Below, piece by piece: positions 49,850 through 62,489 of a stretch of 64,000 nucleotides of DNA. A program made the translations under genes and the position numbers. Position 1 is the first letter of the stretch; every line of letters starts with the position of its first letter. The DNA is from Durusdinium trenchii (Eukaryota > Sar > Dinophyceae > Suessiales > Symbiodiniaceae): positions 1,972,282 through 2,036,281 of the forward strand of contig CAXAMN010021112.1 in the NCBI GenBank assembly GCA_963970005.1, written 5' to 3'. The notes beneath the pieces are model-generated. The model was not told where the DNA came from, ran no database searches, and was given only the letters and a program-made list of their open reading frames with translations.

Positions 49850-50699
49850 ATGCCGCGGTCAGATCCAGTTTGCTTTGACCCGTTCCCTGACGCCCAAAAG
49901 TGCAGGCCCAAGTTGCCGCTTCCATCGGTGAGGGTTGCAGCGTCATCAGCGAATTTCAATTATCAAAGGTAGCTTGTAGACCATGTAGACAAAACCATTT
50001 CCAGAAGGTCACGACGACTTCATCTCAAGGGTGTTTGAAGCACCGAATCCGAAACAGATCATTTTTTGCCCTTTGCATTCTGCTCTGTGAAGCGAAGAGG
50101 AATCAAGACAGCTTGAGTGGTTTTGTGGAGTCGTAGATTGCGCAGGGTGTTTTTGTTGGTCCTTGCAGTGGTGGGAGGGTAGATCGAGTTGCAGGGGCAA
50201 ACGCGTGAGATTCTACTGTCCAACGCTACCAGAATGAAGCGGCAAATACTTTGTCCATGCAAACTCCCTGCTGGCAATGAGTTCAGATTGGGCTTTGCAC
50301 TTCTCGACAGGTGGCAAGATACTCGACCCCTTGATGAGTCCACCAGAGGTATCGATCTTTTGCATGATGGTCTAGAATGCAGAAAAGACCTCCTGGAAGA
50401 GGAGAACCATAAATAGACTAAGGCAACTGGGTGCGGGGGCTACCTATTCCAAAAACACCCATGGTGTGTTCTTGATGTCATCAGTTGTTAGGATTTTCTG
50501 CATGTGTGGGCCAATTTTGCCAAAGATCGGTCCACAACCAAGATGGCGGGTCTCGCAGGGTCCCATTGTCATGTTGGACACGTGCCCATGTTTCAACAAA
50601 CATCAAGTTTTCATGGTGGCCCCCCGAAAAAGTTTGCATGATTAGACATGTGAATCTCTTACAGTAGAAATCGGAACCGGCATATTCTTTCCGGTTTTT

Positions 50700-51460
50700 T
50701 GGCACATCGCACTCTTTCCTGTTTTCCTTCACCTGACTGCGATCTACTTCACCACTGGTGTAGCATGACCTGGCTGGGTATGGCCTTGCGCTCCGCAATG
50801 GTCAGGACTATGCGCGGCTTTGCGAACTGAAGCCTGAAGCAGCCACGAACATTCAGGTGCCACACGGTTTCCAACCACGGGAGGAGTGTCTCCAGACAGG
50901 GTAAGAGGGGTTTTATCGAAGATGTTGTCGTAATGCTGAAGTGCAGGTGCGTGTGTGTTTATGTATGTAAGATGTGAACATATTTGGTCAAATGGACATG
51001 TTTTGTAGCAGGGCACACAAGCTGACACGGAAGATATCTAAAATCTAAGACATCCTTGCCAAACTGCTAAACGGTGACCGGTTGTGTAGGCAATGACGCT
51101 CCAATGGCAAAATAGACTGTGCCATGCATGTGATAAGATAGGGATCTACTCAAGGACATGATGTGATCCGCTGCTCATGCCAGGACTGATAAATCAAGAA
51201 GGTACAGAACTTTGAAGGCCCTAGAGGGTCTGGTCTTTGACATCCACACCAAGCAGAAGAAGACTCATTGGATGCGTTTTTTGGCTAACATACTCACATC
51301 TAGCAGAAGCACCATAAATGGTACAAAAGGTCTGTACATCAGCCCCATAAAAAGGGTAGAGAAAATCACAGTATTCTATCTATCCGATTCCTATTGTTCA
51401 ATTTATGTTTTGAGCATAGTAGTATATAAGACACATATAGAATCACCCATCAAAAGCTCA
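50700..51460. other. no gene seen
   Basis: Downstream of the duplication; AT-richer, short frames only. Confidence 0.45.
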
Positions 51461-51468
51461 GATTGCAG

Positions 51469-51609
51469 CGAAAGAGTGCTTTGGATGTGCCGCAGGCGGG
51501 CCTTGAGATGGGCCTGGAACAATTGCAGCGAGAGGCCCGAGAGTGGCGCCAACGGGGACCAATGGAGTCATCCATCCCGCGCATCACTTCGTTGATGGCA
51601 TCCACTTGA
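51469..51609 (+). CDS. probable terminal exon, coiled-coil-like
   Basis: After the acceptor-like CTCAGATTGCAG, the frame CGA AAG AGT reads protein (for example GLEMGLEQLQREAREWRQRG) with GC-rich third positions and stops with TGA at 51607-51609. Another plus frame is open but Trp/Arg/Cys-rich. Not recognised. Confidence 0.35.
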   Translation, partial: RKSALDVPQAGLEMGLEQLQREAREWRQRGPMESSIPRITSLMAST

Positions 51610-52261
51610 AACTTAGGTCTGGATACTCTGTGGTCATTTTAGACATCATGCTGTTTCAACTGGTGCTGTGATGCATCACTTCGTTCATCTCGTGGTCCGT
51701 GCCGTGTAGAACCATGATCAACACATGTCAAACACAATGTCAATACCCCAGCAGCCAAACATCTATAGATCAATATATAGATCCAATGTCTAAAGGCACA
51801 CTGGATCTCAACACCTCATCCAATTCAGGGGTTTTGACCCCTGCACAGTAGGAGGATTTTGGACCACGGTCAATATATGTCGAACCCCCCTACTAACCTA
51901 CTATGTCAAAATGCTGTCAAAACCACAATATCCTCACCATGCATGCTGCTCATGCAGGCAAAAGCTCGAACATCGTCTAGGGCCTTTTGGGGGCTTTTTG
52001 GGACTGGTGATTTGGGGTGTGTGTGCAAGACCTTCACCACTTGGCACTCCCTGAATCATCATGGTTATGTGGATGGCATGACTCGGATGGCCATTGTTCC
52101 GAATACCAAACAGGTGGAGTTTTCACTTCACCTAAACATGGTGATTTCAGGGAGTGTAACACTGACTTCCTGAGCCTATTAGATCCTCCCAAGGGTTCCA
52201 ACTATAAGCCCAGGTGGTGAACTCCACTTCCATGATTCTTTCATATTGTTTCAAGGGTTAG

Positions 52262-52366
52262 AACCACCGGTGGCTGCACCAGGCCGGCGCAGCGCCGCCG
52301 CAGCGTGGCTTCCTCGACTGGCTTCGGGGGGCTGCTCCGCAGGATGAAGCTGCAGATGTGGAGCAG
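52262..52366 (+). CDS. probable internal exon, 35 codons
   Basis: Flanked by AG (52260-52261) and GTGGGT (52367), exactly 105 bp, phase 0. The peptide RGFLDWLRGAAPQDEAADVE is ordinary and third positions are GC-rich. The islands at 52743 and 52934 follow on the same strand. Confidence 0.4.
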
Positions 52367-52742
52367 GTGGGTGGGGAGAGGTAGGTCAAGCGATGTGGTC
52401 GGTGGTTATCTCCTTGAACATGTTGATTGGTTCCCCATATATTAAGCGTGAGCAGGTGGAAGAAGTTTTACACAGTTTCATATTTGGGAAGCTGAAAGTA
52501 CGTCAATCAAAACATGGATTTGATCTTGGAATGTGTCACAATTGCCTGCTACAAATGATCCCTCTTCTGGGGATTGGGAAGACTCTTCTTACTCTTGATT
52601 CTCTACAGACTATTGTGCACCCCCCTCGAGTCAGACCGGAGGCTTTTCCTACCACCCATCCAAGGTCTTGAAGGGTGTATGAATGCCCTGGATGGGTGGA
52701 AGGCAAAAAGTCTCTCGTCCGACTCCAGGGGGTTGGAATCGG

Positions 52743-52933
52743 ACCTCCCAACCCCTCCCGCTCCGAGCTCCGAGCTCCAGGCGAGCTCCATGGCGATCCT
52801 CCTCTCCGATGGTCAGCCCAATGGCGGTATCAGCGACAAACAGGCGACCAACTCCAAAGCCGAGTCCGCCATCCAAGCTGGGTGGATCACATGGGCCTTT
52901 GAACCATTTGGAACCCATGGGCATGTGCTATAG
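52743..52933 (+). CDS. probable exon
   Basis: Coding-like over about 52752-52890 (for example SSMAILLSDGQPNGGISDKQ, then ATNSKAESAIQ), with GC-rich third positions. The tail to the stop at 52931-52933 is less convincing. No family recognised. Confidence 0.4.
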
Positions 52934-53099
52934 CGAGCCAGAGGGGAGCAACGGCTCGCTCGTTCCGAGCTCGGTCTTCCCCAGCGAGAGAGAGACCGGG
53001 GGAGCAGGTCACTCGCTCCGCGGGTCACGGGAGGTGCCCGGAGCCCGCCCTTGGCTGGTTTGGGAACCGCTCGGCTGGAATCCTCAGGGTTTCGTTTGA
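52934..53099 (+). CDS. probable exon
   Basis: The frame ending at 53097-53099 reads GSNGSLVPSSVFPSERETGG and onward with GC-rich third positions. It may be the next exon of the group starting at 52262, or intron with chance coding look. Confidence 0.3.
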
Positions 53100-53109
53100 G
53101 TTCACCAGC

Positions 53110-55600
53110 TACCTATTTGGCTTTCGGAACATGGTCGGTCTGAGTCCTTTGGGGGCCACGCCATCCCATCCAGGGCCAGGCCCTATACGACGAGTCCCGG
53201 GACAGTCGTTTGGATCGTTTTTGCTTCAACCTCCGATTTGGGGTGGTGAGCATCCAATCAAGATGGTGGTGAAGGGTGTTTGTTGTCATCTGCAACCTCG
53301 GAGCAAATCGTTGGGTTGGTCTGTTTTGTCGGGAAGGACATGGTGAATCGTTCCAGACAGGCCCTGGCCTGTTTGAAACGTCACGTGCCATTTAATGACT
53401 GCTTCTTTGTGCCATCCACGTGCTGTTGACATTGGATCAGTCCCTGACATTGATATCGATGAGATCGGTTTTGTCTCATTTGGCACAGTCAGAATCGATG
53501 TGGGTCGGGGCTGTTGTTGATTCCCTGAGAAGCCTAGACATGCATGTGATTTTGAATTTTGTTTGGATTTTTTTCTTCACCTCTCTCGGGAATGGCAAAG
53601 GTGTGATCAAAGTCAGATCTCACTTGCAGAACCTCTGGGCCCAAATAGGATATGATTTTACATATCGCCTGATTGTGTAATAAAGAACAGGGGGAGTGAT
53701 CTCCAACCATTCCCCTTCCTAAAGCTTGTGTGGAGTGTGTTTAGTTTAGTCTTAGTCTTATATAATTTCATGCCGCAACTTTGAGTCATCAAAGCTCTTC
53801 CAAACACGAGTTGTTTCTTTCTCCCCGGTCATACGAGTCACCTGACATCCGCTGTCTCAGGGGCTTTTGTCCTTGGCATCAAGACTCTGCCCATCAGAGG
53901 TCACGATGCAGCTTGGATGGTGCAAAGAAATCTGGGTTTGGGTATAGAAATCTGGGTTTTACGTTCGTAGCATCTCTTGTTCCTAGTAGTAATGCCAGAA
54001 GCTACTAGTAGCGATACCCTTGTGACTAGTAGCTTCTTGCTACCCATAGCAATGCCCTTGTGTGAGTCATACATCGTCAGGGCAAAAAACACGCTCAAGT
54101 ATGGTAGGTGACCGTGAACATCCCAAAATAGACTAGGCTATGGTCATTGTTGTGGATTTGGACACCAGGGGATAGTTCCTTTCTTCCCGATGCCCGGTTT
54201 CGATATTAGTTTTCAGGAAATCATTCTTTTTTCGTGGCCATCAGGAATATTTTGGCCGTAGCCTGTCAACTCATCTGGTTGCGAAGTGACCATGAGGCCG
54301 GAATTTTATTAGGAAAGTCGATCCTTACTTTCCTAATGTAACAAAGTCTTGTTTTTTTTCCCTGTTGTGGCTTTGGGATTATATAGTCAGTCAAAGCACA
54401 TGGCATTCTTTGTTCTAGATCTAGATACGAGCAACATTCCAAAGGGTCTGTGCACACATGTTTATGTGAGAGGAACTATTTCATTGAAATCATCCAAAAA
54501 CCTGTAAAGCGATATAGTGACAGTGACCCCCCAAAAGCAATACCTTCACAAGGTACACTTCAATCATTTGATTCAAATCTACTTTGCACCATTGTCAGAC
54601 GAAAGCTCTTGAAATCCGTTTCTTGGCTTTGTTTTCGCTTTACATGAAGCGATACCAAAGCGATAACGCTGGATGCTCAAAATGTGGTCTAGATGAGCGC
54701 ATCCCTTTCGCATCAATGAAGAGCCCTTTCTCTTTCTTCCTCTACCCATATCCATGTGCACTTCACTTTGGCTATGTTTTCAAGATAAATTCTCAAGAAA
54801 TATGACAAAGGCATCACTGTAAAGCGATATGGCGACGACCCCCACAAGCGATACCACCATATAAAGTTCCACCAAATGTGCCCATATGTTTTGGAGTTGG
54901 CTCATATTCTGTTGCGTGGCACACCCCTTTTTGGGTTTACCGAATCTTCTTCTAAACCTTGTTTGGAGGTGGTAATTCTGATGATGAGAAGGGAAGATTC
55001 TGGTCTCCAGGACAAGTTGATAGCCCATCCCCCGTGAGCCATGCTCTAGAAAATGCCAATCACTTTCCACTATGAAGTGGGTTTGGGACCCTAATTTTAT
55101 AGAGAGTACATGGTTTTGGATTATCAGAATCATATTATCATTGGAGATCATTTTACAGGAGATGTGTGTAGGTTTGGTATGTGTGTTGGATGGCGTTGCC
55201 AATATAGACCCAAACATAAGAATGCTACATGTGTGTATCATGATGCCCAGAAGGGCATTTTTTTGGAATGCCAATGTTTGATGGGTCGGAATCAAGGCAA
55301 GTCATTTATAGAGGTTCAGGTGCGTCTTAAAGATATGCAAACCACGAGGCAGTCAAGCGTTTTATAGACACTGCGTGTGCTCGGATATAGCCACTGCGGT
55401 CTGAGGACACGACGTGAATAATGTCAATCAAATAAGACAAGTTATCATTATCTATCGCGAAACATTATCAGACCACAGAATTTAACACAAAAACTCTTAT
55501 GATTTTCCAGCCCCACAGGTTTCAAGTGATGTCAAAAGAACCAATTGCCAAAACTTTACCGAAACATAGTGAAACTAAAAAACACTTTTTTTTTTTTATC
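53110..55600. other. no gene seen
   Basis: Mostly AT-rich. Near 53995-54060, GCTACTAGTAGC-like and AGCTTCTTGCTAC strings recur, as also at 61190-61275 next to the 21-bp repeat. No convincing frame. Confidence 0.45.
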
Positions 55601-55611
55601 AAAAATTAGTA

Positions 55612-56158
55612 TTGCACAAGCCTGTTTTTTGGATGCAATGCTTGAAGCCACTTCACTTCGCGACTTCTGCGGAGCATTGGGTTCGATGAAGCTCTTTGGC
55701 AGCGAGTCGCAGTTCACTCAATCCTTAGAGTTCTTGCTGACGTGGGACGCTGCTGCTCGGACACAGGTTTTTGCACTCCGGTTGCCACAGGAACGAACCT
55801 GGCAGTCCTTGGACAAGCACCTTCGACACGGCCACACACTCGACAGTTTTGTTGCGCCTCGTCGGCAGCGCAGGTCAAAGGAGCGAAGCAAATCCAAAGA
55901 CCGAGCGGTGCAAGTTGCATTGGCTGTGCGGGCGTCAGATTCACCGCAACCGGGCAACCGTACGGTGGACATGCCTATGATCGAAGCTGTGGGCGCAGGT
56001 TCCAATGCATGCCAGGCAGTGGCTGTTTTGCAGACATATGTGACTTTCCAGTTTTGCTGGACAGGAACGTGCCAAAGTTACGATCACCGATTGATATGTG
56101 CAGGGATGAGCCAAAGCGGCTCATGGAGAGCCCTTCTTTGATGGCTGGCCTAAAGTGA
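55612..56158 (+). pseudogene. coding relic with one frameshift, unrecognised
   Basis: One plus frame gives ordinary protein from about 55612 (LEATSLRDFCGALGSMKLFG) through a basic SKERSKSKDR segment to about 56040. A second frame continues with FPVLLDRNVPKLRSPIDMCR to TGA at 56156-56158. A single frame change near 56045 joins them. It starts after an 11-T run. It may instead be two exons with a very short intron, or an assembly indel. Confidence 0.35.
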
Positions 56159-56164
56159 TAGAAA

Positions 56165-57050
56165 ATGGATTTGAGCACAGGGATAATCTCACAAATTTTC
56201 TTCAGGGTGTGACCATTTGATGCGTGGCAAATAAACTATTGCCGGTCACTAAAGCAGGACAAGCCAGACATGATCACATCGTTTTGGGTGACAGACTGGG
56301 ATCACAGTGGATCCGCCGATCCTCTCGCTGTGGGGGGAGTCCTTAAAGCCGCGTTTTGTGATCCAGCGCAACCGTTGGAGGGCTACGTGGCCGGATTCAA
56401 CGGTTTTCCTCTTGGCATGGTTTTACCTGTTAGAGTCAAGATGTTTGTGCCAGGGCTTTCATTCTGCAATCACTGGTAGGCATTCTATGGAAAATGCCTA
56501 GCGTATCAGTTTATAGAGATTATATCCCTAGCCTTGCCCCCTTATTGTATAGACACCAATTCTCTAGAAAATGTGTGGATAACCCCCAACATCACCCAAC
56601 CCAAAATTCACGGGGGATGATTGCCCTTGAGCCGTTGTCAAGGGTTTGTATAGTTTTCCCACTGAGATCCAACAGGTAGACAAAGGTTACAGCAACTGTT
56701 GTTTTGCAGGGAAACTGAAGGAGTCAGTCGTTGCGGCCTCACCTATTATCCACCGCCATGGGGAGTCCTTCTTTCTCACGATTTGTCAGTGTGAAAAGGA
56801 CTAGTTATGTGCTGCTTTATGGTTGGCTCCCTTCTCTAGGTGGAGCTTGCGGCTGAATCAAATGGCCAGCTGCAATGACAATGTGATCAACTAGCTGCCT
56901 TCAGCTTGCCCTCCCGCTTGAATCAATCTTATGGAGAATGCTTATGATTGCTTATGACATTGAATTACCTATAGAACATTCTTCACAACTCCAAAACGGA
57001 TATCTCCAAAACAGGTCATACATCTATATACTGTTTTTCTGTTTACAACC
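56165..57050. other. no gene seen
   Basis: Short frames at 56270-56501 look weak. Nothing else. Confidence 0.45.
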
Positions 57051-57053
57051 CTG

Positions 57054-57308
57054 GTGATCCTTCAGGCCCACACCTCCCAGCGGCGAAACACACGATCGAG
57101 ACGGACCGATCTCCGGCCTCCGTTGGCCACCGCCGGCCGGACGTGGGCGAAGCGAGACGCCAAACGCGTCCGGCGTGGCGAACCAAGACTTCATGTGTTT
57201 GCCTCTCACTGTTATCGCCCGACTTTCATGTTGGAACCCCAAAAAAAGTCCCAAAAAACAGGGCCAACAAAAACCAACATGTTTTCAGACTTCATGGACA
57301 GTTTGTGA
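57054..57308 (+). CDS. exon-like coding island
   Basis: Arg-rich, coding-like over about 57080-57240 (for example RTDLRPPLATAGRTWAKRDA), with GC-rich third positions. CTTCAGG lies just upstream as a possible acceptor. Not recognised. Confidence 0.3.
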   Translation: MILQAHTSQRRNTRSRRTDLRPPLATAGRTWAKRDAKRVRRGEPRLHVFASHCYRPTFMLEPQKKSQKTGPTKTNMFSDFMDSL

Positions 57309-57309
57309 G

Positions 57310-58770
57310 GCACGCCTTTGGCTTCACCCAGTCGCATGACATTGACCTCATGTGACTTGGCGGATGGAACCCAAACTGGATCCGATGAATGGTCCGGCAA
57401 CTGGTGAGGTCAAGGCCTCCAGGCCTCGGGTTGGAGTTCTGCGTTCTTTTTCGTGGATAGAGATGCTCCAACAGGTGTCATCAACCAGTTGGATCACTTG
57501 GTCACAGAAGAGTGTCTTTACTTTGTCTAGCGATTGGTGGGAACGAACAAGCTTGCACTCTCCCAAGTAGGCATGGGCCAACGGATGTCGTATCAAATGG
57601 AAGCAATATACAGAAAACCATGGGTTCCTAGGCGCCTGACCGAACATCGAACTGTTTGAAGGTTTCTGACCGAACCTCCACCGAACCAGTTGGTTGGTTT
57701 TTCTTTCGCTTGCAGGTTTCTAACACCACACACTCGTTACAACTGGCACACTGTTGACCAGTTCGCGGATGGAGGGAAGAAGGACAACATATGCACCAGC
57801 AAAGAACGCTCTCTTGAGTCTCTTGACATTGTCTACATTGTTTGTATGTAAATCAGCAGCCAGGCGGATTCAAAGCTGCATGCCGCAAGAGCCCTCCTTG
57901 TGCACTCATCTAACCCAACACCTGTTCGCGGGATTTCATTCGAACCTGACGACAAGCTCTGGGATATTCCAGTTTGTTGTATCATAGCCAGTTCTTTTTC
58001 CTGCAATGCGCCTTCTAGGAGGAGGATTCGCTGATTTGACGGGCGGTTCAACCATTAATATGGGTTTAAAAGAAACACAATTTGGATCAGATCAGCTTTG
58101 GCGGGAATCATCCATCAAGGAGGAAGTATTGCACTTATTTCTTGGGAGGCTGTTATGTCTATTCTTGACAAAAGGCCATTCTCTGCCGCACGCAAACGTG
58201 CGCAAACGTCTGAAGTAGTCTGAAGTAGATGCAAAAACACAACAAAACGACTCTAAACCTTGGACACCTCAATGGCCCGATGAGTTGCGAGCCTCAATGG
58301 CCCGATGCGAGCCTCCCCAGCCAAGCATCAGAGATGGCCTGATGGCCTGATAGGGAAGCACCGGACCATCTCAAGGAGAACAAGGCCGTTCAAGGGCCTA
58401 TTTAGGGCCATGCTACCCTCAGGCGAAGAACAGAAAGATGGTAAAATCAGGTAGAGCACATCAGAACTTCAGATCCCCTGGATGGATGCACATGGTGTAT
58501 GACCATGTAGAACCATGTGCTACTTCAGGGAAGTTCATCAGATCCCTTTTTACCAGAACTCTTCAAAGGTGCTTCTTCGACCCTCAGTGCGTGGATAAAC
58601 CCTGGTCACCCTGGTCTCAGCCTCCATCCAAACACCCTCCCACTTGCAACGTATACATCGGTGTATGGCATATGCACAGATGTTGGACCCCATACATCAA
58701 CCCCCACAACGGATCGGTGCATGTTTCTCCCCAAAGACTTCCAACCAAAACAAACGCCAGCAACTCGACC
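57310..58770. other. no firm gene
   Basis: Short frames only; the frame at 57352-57570 is weakly protein-like. Confidence 0.4.
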
Positions 58771-58780
58771 TCCGGTCGGT

Positions 58781-58930
58781 GAGTGTGACCTGCACGGCGA
58801 ACAGCTGCTCCTCCGCCCATGGTCCATGGATCTCGCATCACCTGAGGAGTGCCTTACCTTCCAAAAGCCTCTTGGTGATGAGAGTGGAGTGATGAACCTT
58901 CATGATGGAGTGGGCTACCGGCCGGGCTAG
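58781..58930 (+). CDS. probable terminal exon
   Basis: The frame reads CDLHGEQLLLRPWSMDLASP, then EECLTFQKPLGDESGVMN, and ends TAG at 58928-58930. Composition is ordinary and third positions are GC-rich early on. No family recognised. Confidence 0.35.
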   Translation, partial: ECDLHGEQLLLRPWSMDLASPEECLTFQKPLGDESGVMNLHDGVGYRPG

Positions 58931-58934
58931 AGAC

Positions 58935-61830
58935 CAGCCCGAAAGAACTGTCCAGGGGAATTGCTAGCTAAACCGTGTGAAAACCATCCCCATGACCTGC
59001 AGAAGCCCACACTGCGTTGCTACTTGTGATGATGGGTGACTTGTCACTGGTGACGTCTCAAACTGTGCCGGTCTGAACCGGATTATGATCTTCACCCTCT
59101 CATCCTGAAGACCCATGATCTTCAACACTCACTTCAATGCACTTCGAACAGGTGACGGGTCAAAGTCTGTCCACTGGCTTGTGGGACGTGTCGTTGATCG
59201 TTTAGCCTTTACTTGTCGTTGATCGTTTAACCAAGAGCTGCGCCTTTCCAGAGAACCGAAGCCCCGTCCTCAGTCTTTGAAGCAACGAACCAGCGAAATA
59301 GAGGCGGTTCTCTGGAAGCCCTTGTTACACATGTCAAAGAGAGAGAGAGAGAGAGTCTCCGTTGAGTCTCCGTGTTTTTTGGTTTTGCTCTTGATCCAAG
59401 AGCCTCAAACTGGCCCTCCAAAACTCCAAAATTTCCACACCGTTGCACTGCAAACGGGTGTGTGCACGTGTTCCCCTCAAAAACAACACACTTGAGAAGT
59501 CATTGGATGCCCAGCTCCTGCGTTTGTTAGTACTAGCTTGTCTTCTTATCATGAAGGAAGATGAACCAACCACACCGGTTTTTCATGAAGTTGAACCTGC
59601 CCCTTTTGTGCCGAAAGGTTGATCCATTTGTGATGTTGCCAATCCCACTCTGATGACTTGGTGTCCTGAGGTTCCGGAAAGCCTGGAAGCTACTACTACT
59701 TGGGCTCAGCGCAAGACATTGGTGCAGCGGCTCGACACATCTCAGCGGAACTGGACGGCAAAACGACGGCCGCCCTCATTCGTCGTTCAACCAGTCGACC
59801 TCTCCAGTTGAAACCGGCATGTCGAATTGGTTTTCAATGAAAGAAGGCCAATTCGAAGCTTTGCTTTTCAGATGGCACTTGTATTTCCAAGAGTTGTATG
59901 TAGCTTATAGCTTCTGGGAAGGAAGGACTTGACCATGTGAATTACCATCCAAGTCGTATGCCATTGATCTCTTAAAGAAAGACATTGCCACATCCCAGTG
60001 GTATTGCCCTTTGATCTGCCAAGTGAGACATTCTTCGGCACCAAGGCTGTCGGCCTCCAATCTTCCGAACGCCCAAGCGGTTTCAGCCCAGTCCAAAAGT
60101 CCAAAGATGTCAACAGACTCATCTTTCTGTTGGATATTGGATATGCCATGATCATGTTCAGGTTTTAACTGGGCCACCAAGATTCTTCCCAGGTTGCTTT
60201 CCTCCACCCAATTCTGTCACATCAGAACTTGTCTAAACCCAAACTACCATTTTCATCCATCTTCATCCAGTCTAAGTAGAGGTGTCCGGGAAAGCTGAAG
60301 CAGCTGAGACCGATTCATTCTCATTTGGCCATGGGGTCATGGCACCAGCAATGGCACCGTGCGCCGAAGCACCGACCGCCGTCGATCGTCCGCGGGCGAA
60401 CATGGTGGAACATCCCGAATCATGCCAGATTCCAGGTATGAACATGTAATTATAGCTACATGGAATCTACATGGACTTCTCTTCATCATCCCGGATGTAG
60501 ACACATTGTACATCCAACATGGACTTCTCTTCATCCTCATCCTCCCCATTTCTGTGTGCATCCTCGGTACCTGCTCCCTGCTCACCGGTTTCTCCAAAAA
60601 ACGCCGCGAGCTGTCAGGCCGTCGGCGATGCTTTGGGTGCCGTGAGCTGGCAGCCTTGCCGCACGGCCACAACGAGTGAGGTCAGAAGGAGAGAATGGTG
60701 AATGTGAACAACCCTAAAAGCCAAAACCCTAAACCAGAATGCCGCCAGGTTTTGTGGGTTTCCCTCCAGTTTTTGGTTCTTAACTTTATGTTCATGTCTT
60801 TTCCTTCCTTTTTAGTCTGTCTTTCCTTCCTTTCGTCCTTTATTGTTTTCTTTTTCTTTCTTTTGTGCTCAGAATGAGCGGTGTGCAGCTGGACTTTTGC
60901 ATGCAGGCATCCAGAGGCCAAGGGCTTGTATGAGTTGGGCCTTTTCTCAAGCCCATGGCCACGTCGACCTTCTTGATTGAAACAAAATTTGTATCTCTTT
61001 CTACACATCCTGTCCTCAATTCCAGCTGGCTGGAGCTTGCATGTTCATGTTGTTTCTAAGCAGCACGGATGCGAAGGCAATGGCAATGCATGGATGTATT
61101 TCTCTGGACCAGCTAAATTTTGGTGAGAGAAGATTTTTATCTTCATCTTGGAGCCATATGGTCCCAATCCATAACTATTTCTGGCATTACTACTAGTAAC
61201 AAGAAGCTACTAGGTGGAGGCCATCGCTATTAGGTTGGAGGCCATCGCTTACGAACAGAGCAAGAAGCTACGAACGTAGCGATGCATCTTCTGCCCTACT
61301 TGTCATGCTGCAATCGATGGTTCGAACGATCCTTTGAGGCCGCAATCTACAGCTGCGCGTGGAGGGACCTACAGGCCGAGCCCGCAGGATCTATCTAAGA
61401 CCATGGTTTATTTGGACAAGTTGTATTATCAACAGGCCAAGCATTTTTTAAAGTTGTTTCTTGGAGTAGAGGGAAAGAAGGACAGATAGTAACACAAGAG
61501 GTGGGTTTTCCCACCACCCTCAAGGTGCATAGAGAAAGGTTGCAAGATCTCAGCTTCAATCCTCGAGAATCCTTTGCGCTGTGGCGCTGTGGAATGTGTG
61601 GTGTCTTGACCCTTGAACCAGAGTGTTTCTTGACCAAAAATTCTGCAGCTGCCGGTCGGGAAACCTCCCGTTTGCAGCCTCACATGTGCATCTGACCTTG
61701 GAGAAGGGTCCTCCCGTCTGACTGGTGCGACGAAAGCAGGGTGGCTGAGGGTGGCTGGATCCAGTAGAATCTCTATTGCGGGCGAAACTTCCCTTAGTCC
61801 ATACTAAGCACCTGTCAGTTGACCTTGGAG
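58935..61830. other. no firm gene; one 21-bp repeat copy
   Basis: Only short frames of poor coding look. Includes a short (GA)n at 59337-59354. Confidence 0.4.
61212..61250 (+). repeat. 21-bp dispersed repeat, two units
   Basis: Two units close to AGGTTGGAGGCCATCG..., flanked on both sides by AAGAAGCTAC strings. Confidence 0.85.
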
Positions 61831-61840
61831 AAGGTTTGTC

Positions 61841-62056
61841 TGGAGATATTGGTTTCTTCATGCTTCTTCTATTCCACTTGCTGGAGGTTCCCACGCGGGA
61901 GATCGAAGCCTTCCCAATGGTGTTGTAAGTTCAGACGTTGCCTTCTATCGGCAGGTGGCGGTTGGTATGTGGCTTGGCAGCATCGAACGTGGTTGGCGTC
62001 TGGCGCAGATGAGAGCGCTCTCAGTGGCCCTTCAAGAGCTTTCCGCCTCCAAGTAG
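61841..62056 (+). CDS. probable terminal exon
   Basis: A plus frame open from about 61841 to TAG at 62054-62056. It is most coding-like from about 61955 (VAVGMWLGSIERGWRLAQMR, then ALSVALQELSASK). The CTATCGGCAG at about 61944-61953 could be the acceptor. No Met at the start, so a downstream exon. Not recognised. Confidence 0.4.
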   Translation, partial: WRYWFLHASSIPLAGGSHAGDRSLPNGVVSSDVAFYRQVAVGMWLGSIERGWRLAQMRALSVALQELSASK

Positions 62057-62440
62057 GAACAGCTCTGTACATTGATTGTGATACCAGAGTTTGCATGTCC
62101 GAGAGCAGCATGACTGGGGTAGCGGAGATATTTATTGGGTGAGAACATGCACTCGTGAAGTTTATGGGGCAGCACTGATTTTCGAAGAGTGCCAAATAGG
62201 ATGTGGGTCAATGCTTTAGAAACTTTAAACTTCCAAAGCATGCTCAGGATGTCATCTAAGATCATTAGTGCGGTAAGTACCTATATATATATATAGGGAA
62301 CTGTTTTGCTGGCTTTGTTTTGCTGCGTGGACCTGGTTTGACTTCGCGATGGTCGACGATGGCGTGACCTTGGGGAAGACCATTGGCCTCCACGGAGTGT
62401 ACATAATCCGGTCCCCCTAATAATAAACACGGCCCCCCCC

Positions 62441-62483
62441 CCCCTATTAAAAAAAACATCGGTCGCATTTTTTCTAATAGGGG
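62441..62483. repeat. hairpin with CCCCTATTA arms
   Basis: CCCCTATTA at 62441-62449 pairs with TAATAGGGG at 62475-62483, and A-run and T-run continue the stem. It lies in a C-run/A-run region. Confidence 0.6.
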
Positions 62484-62489
62484 GTCCCT

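Larger units (their letters stand above)
37107..50697 (+). repeat. tandem segmental duplication, about 2.05 kb per unit
   Basis: Unit A runs from about 37107 to 48425 but contains the 9.27-kb retrotransposon. Unit B runs from about 48621 to 50697. Similarity covers the leader, the 393-codon gene and both non-coding flanks; for example GGTAGCTTGTAGACAAAACC near 38467 has a counterpart near 49970, and the block at 48267-48415 matches 50550-50690. The retrotransposon site in A aligns to about 50225-50240 in B, so the insertion came after the duplication or hit only one copy. Confidence 0.85.
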
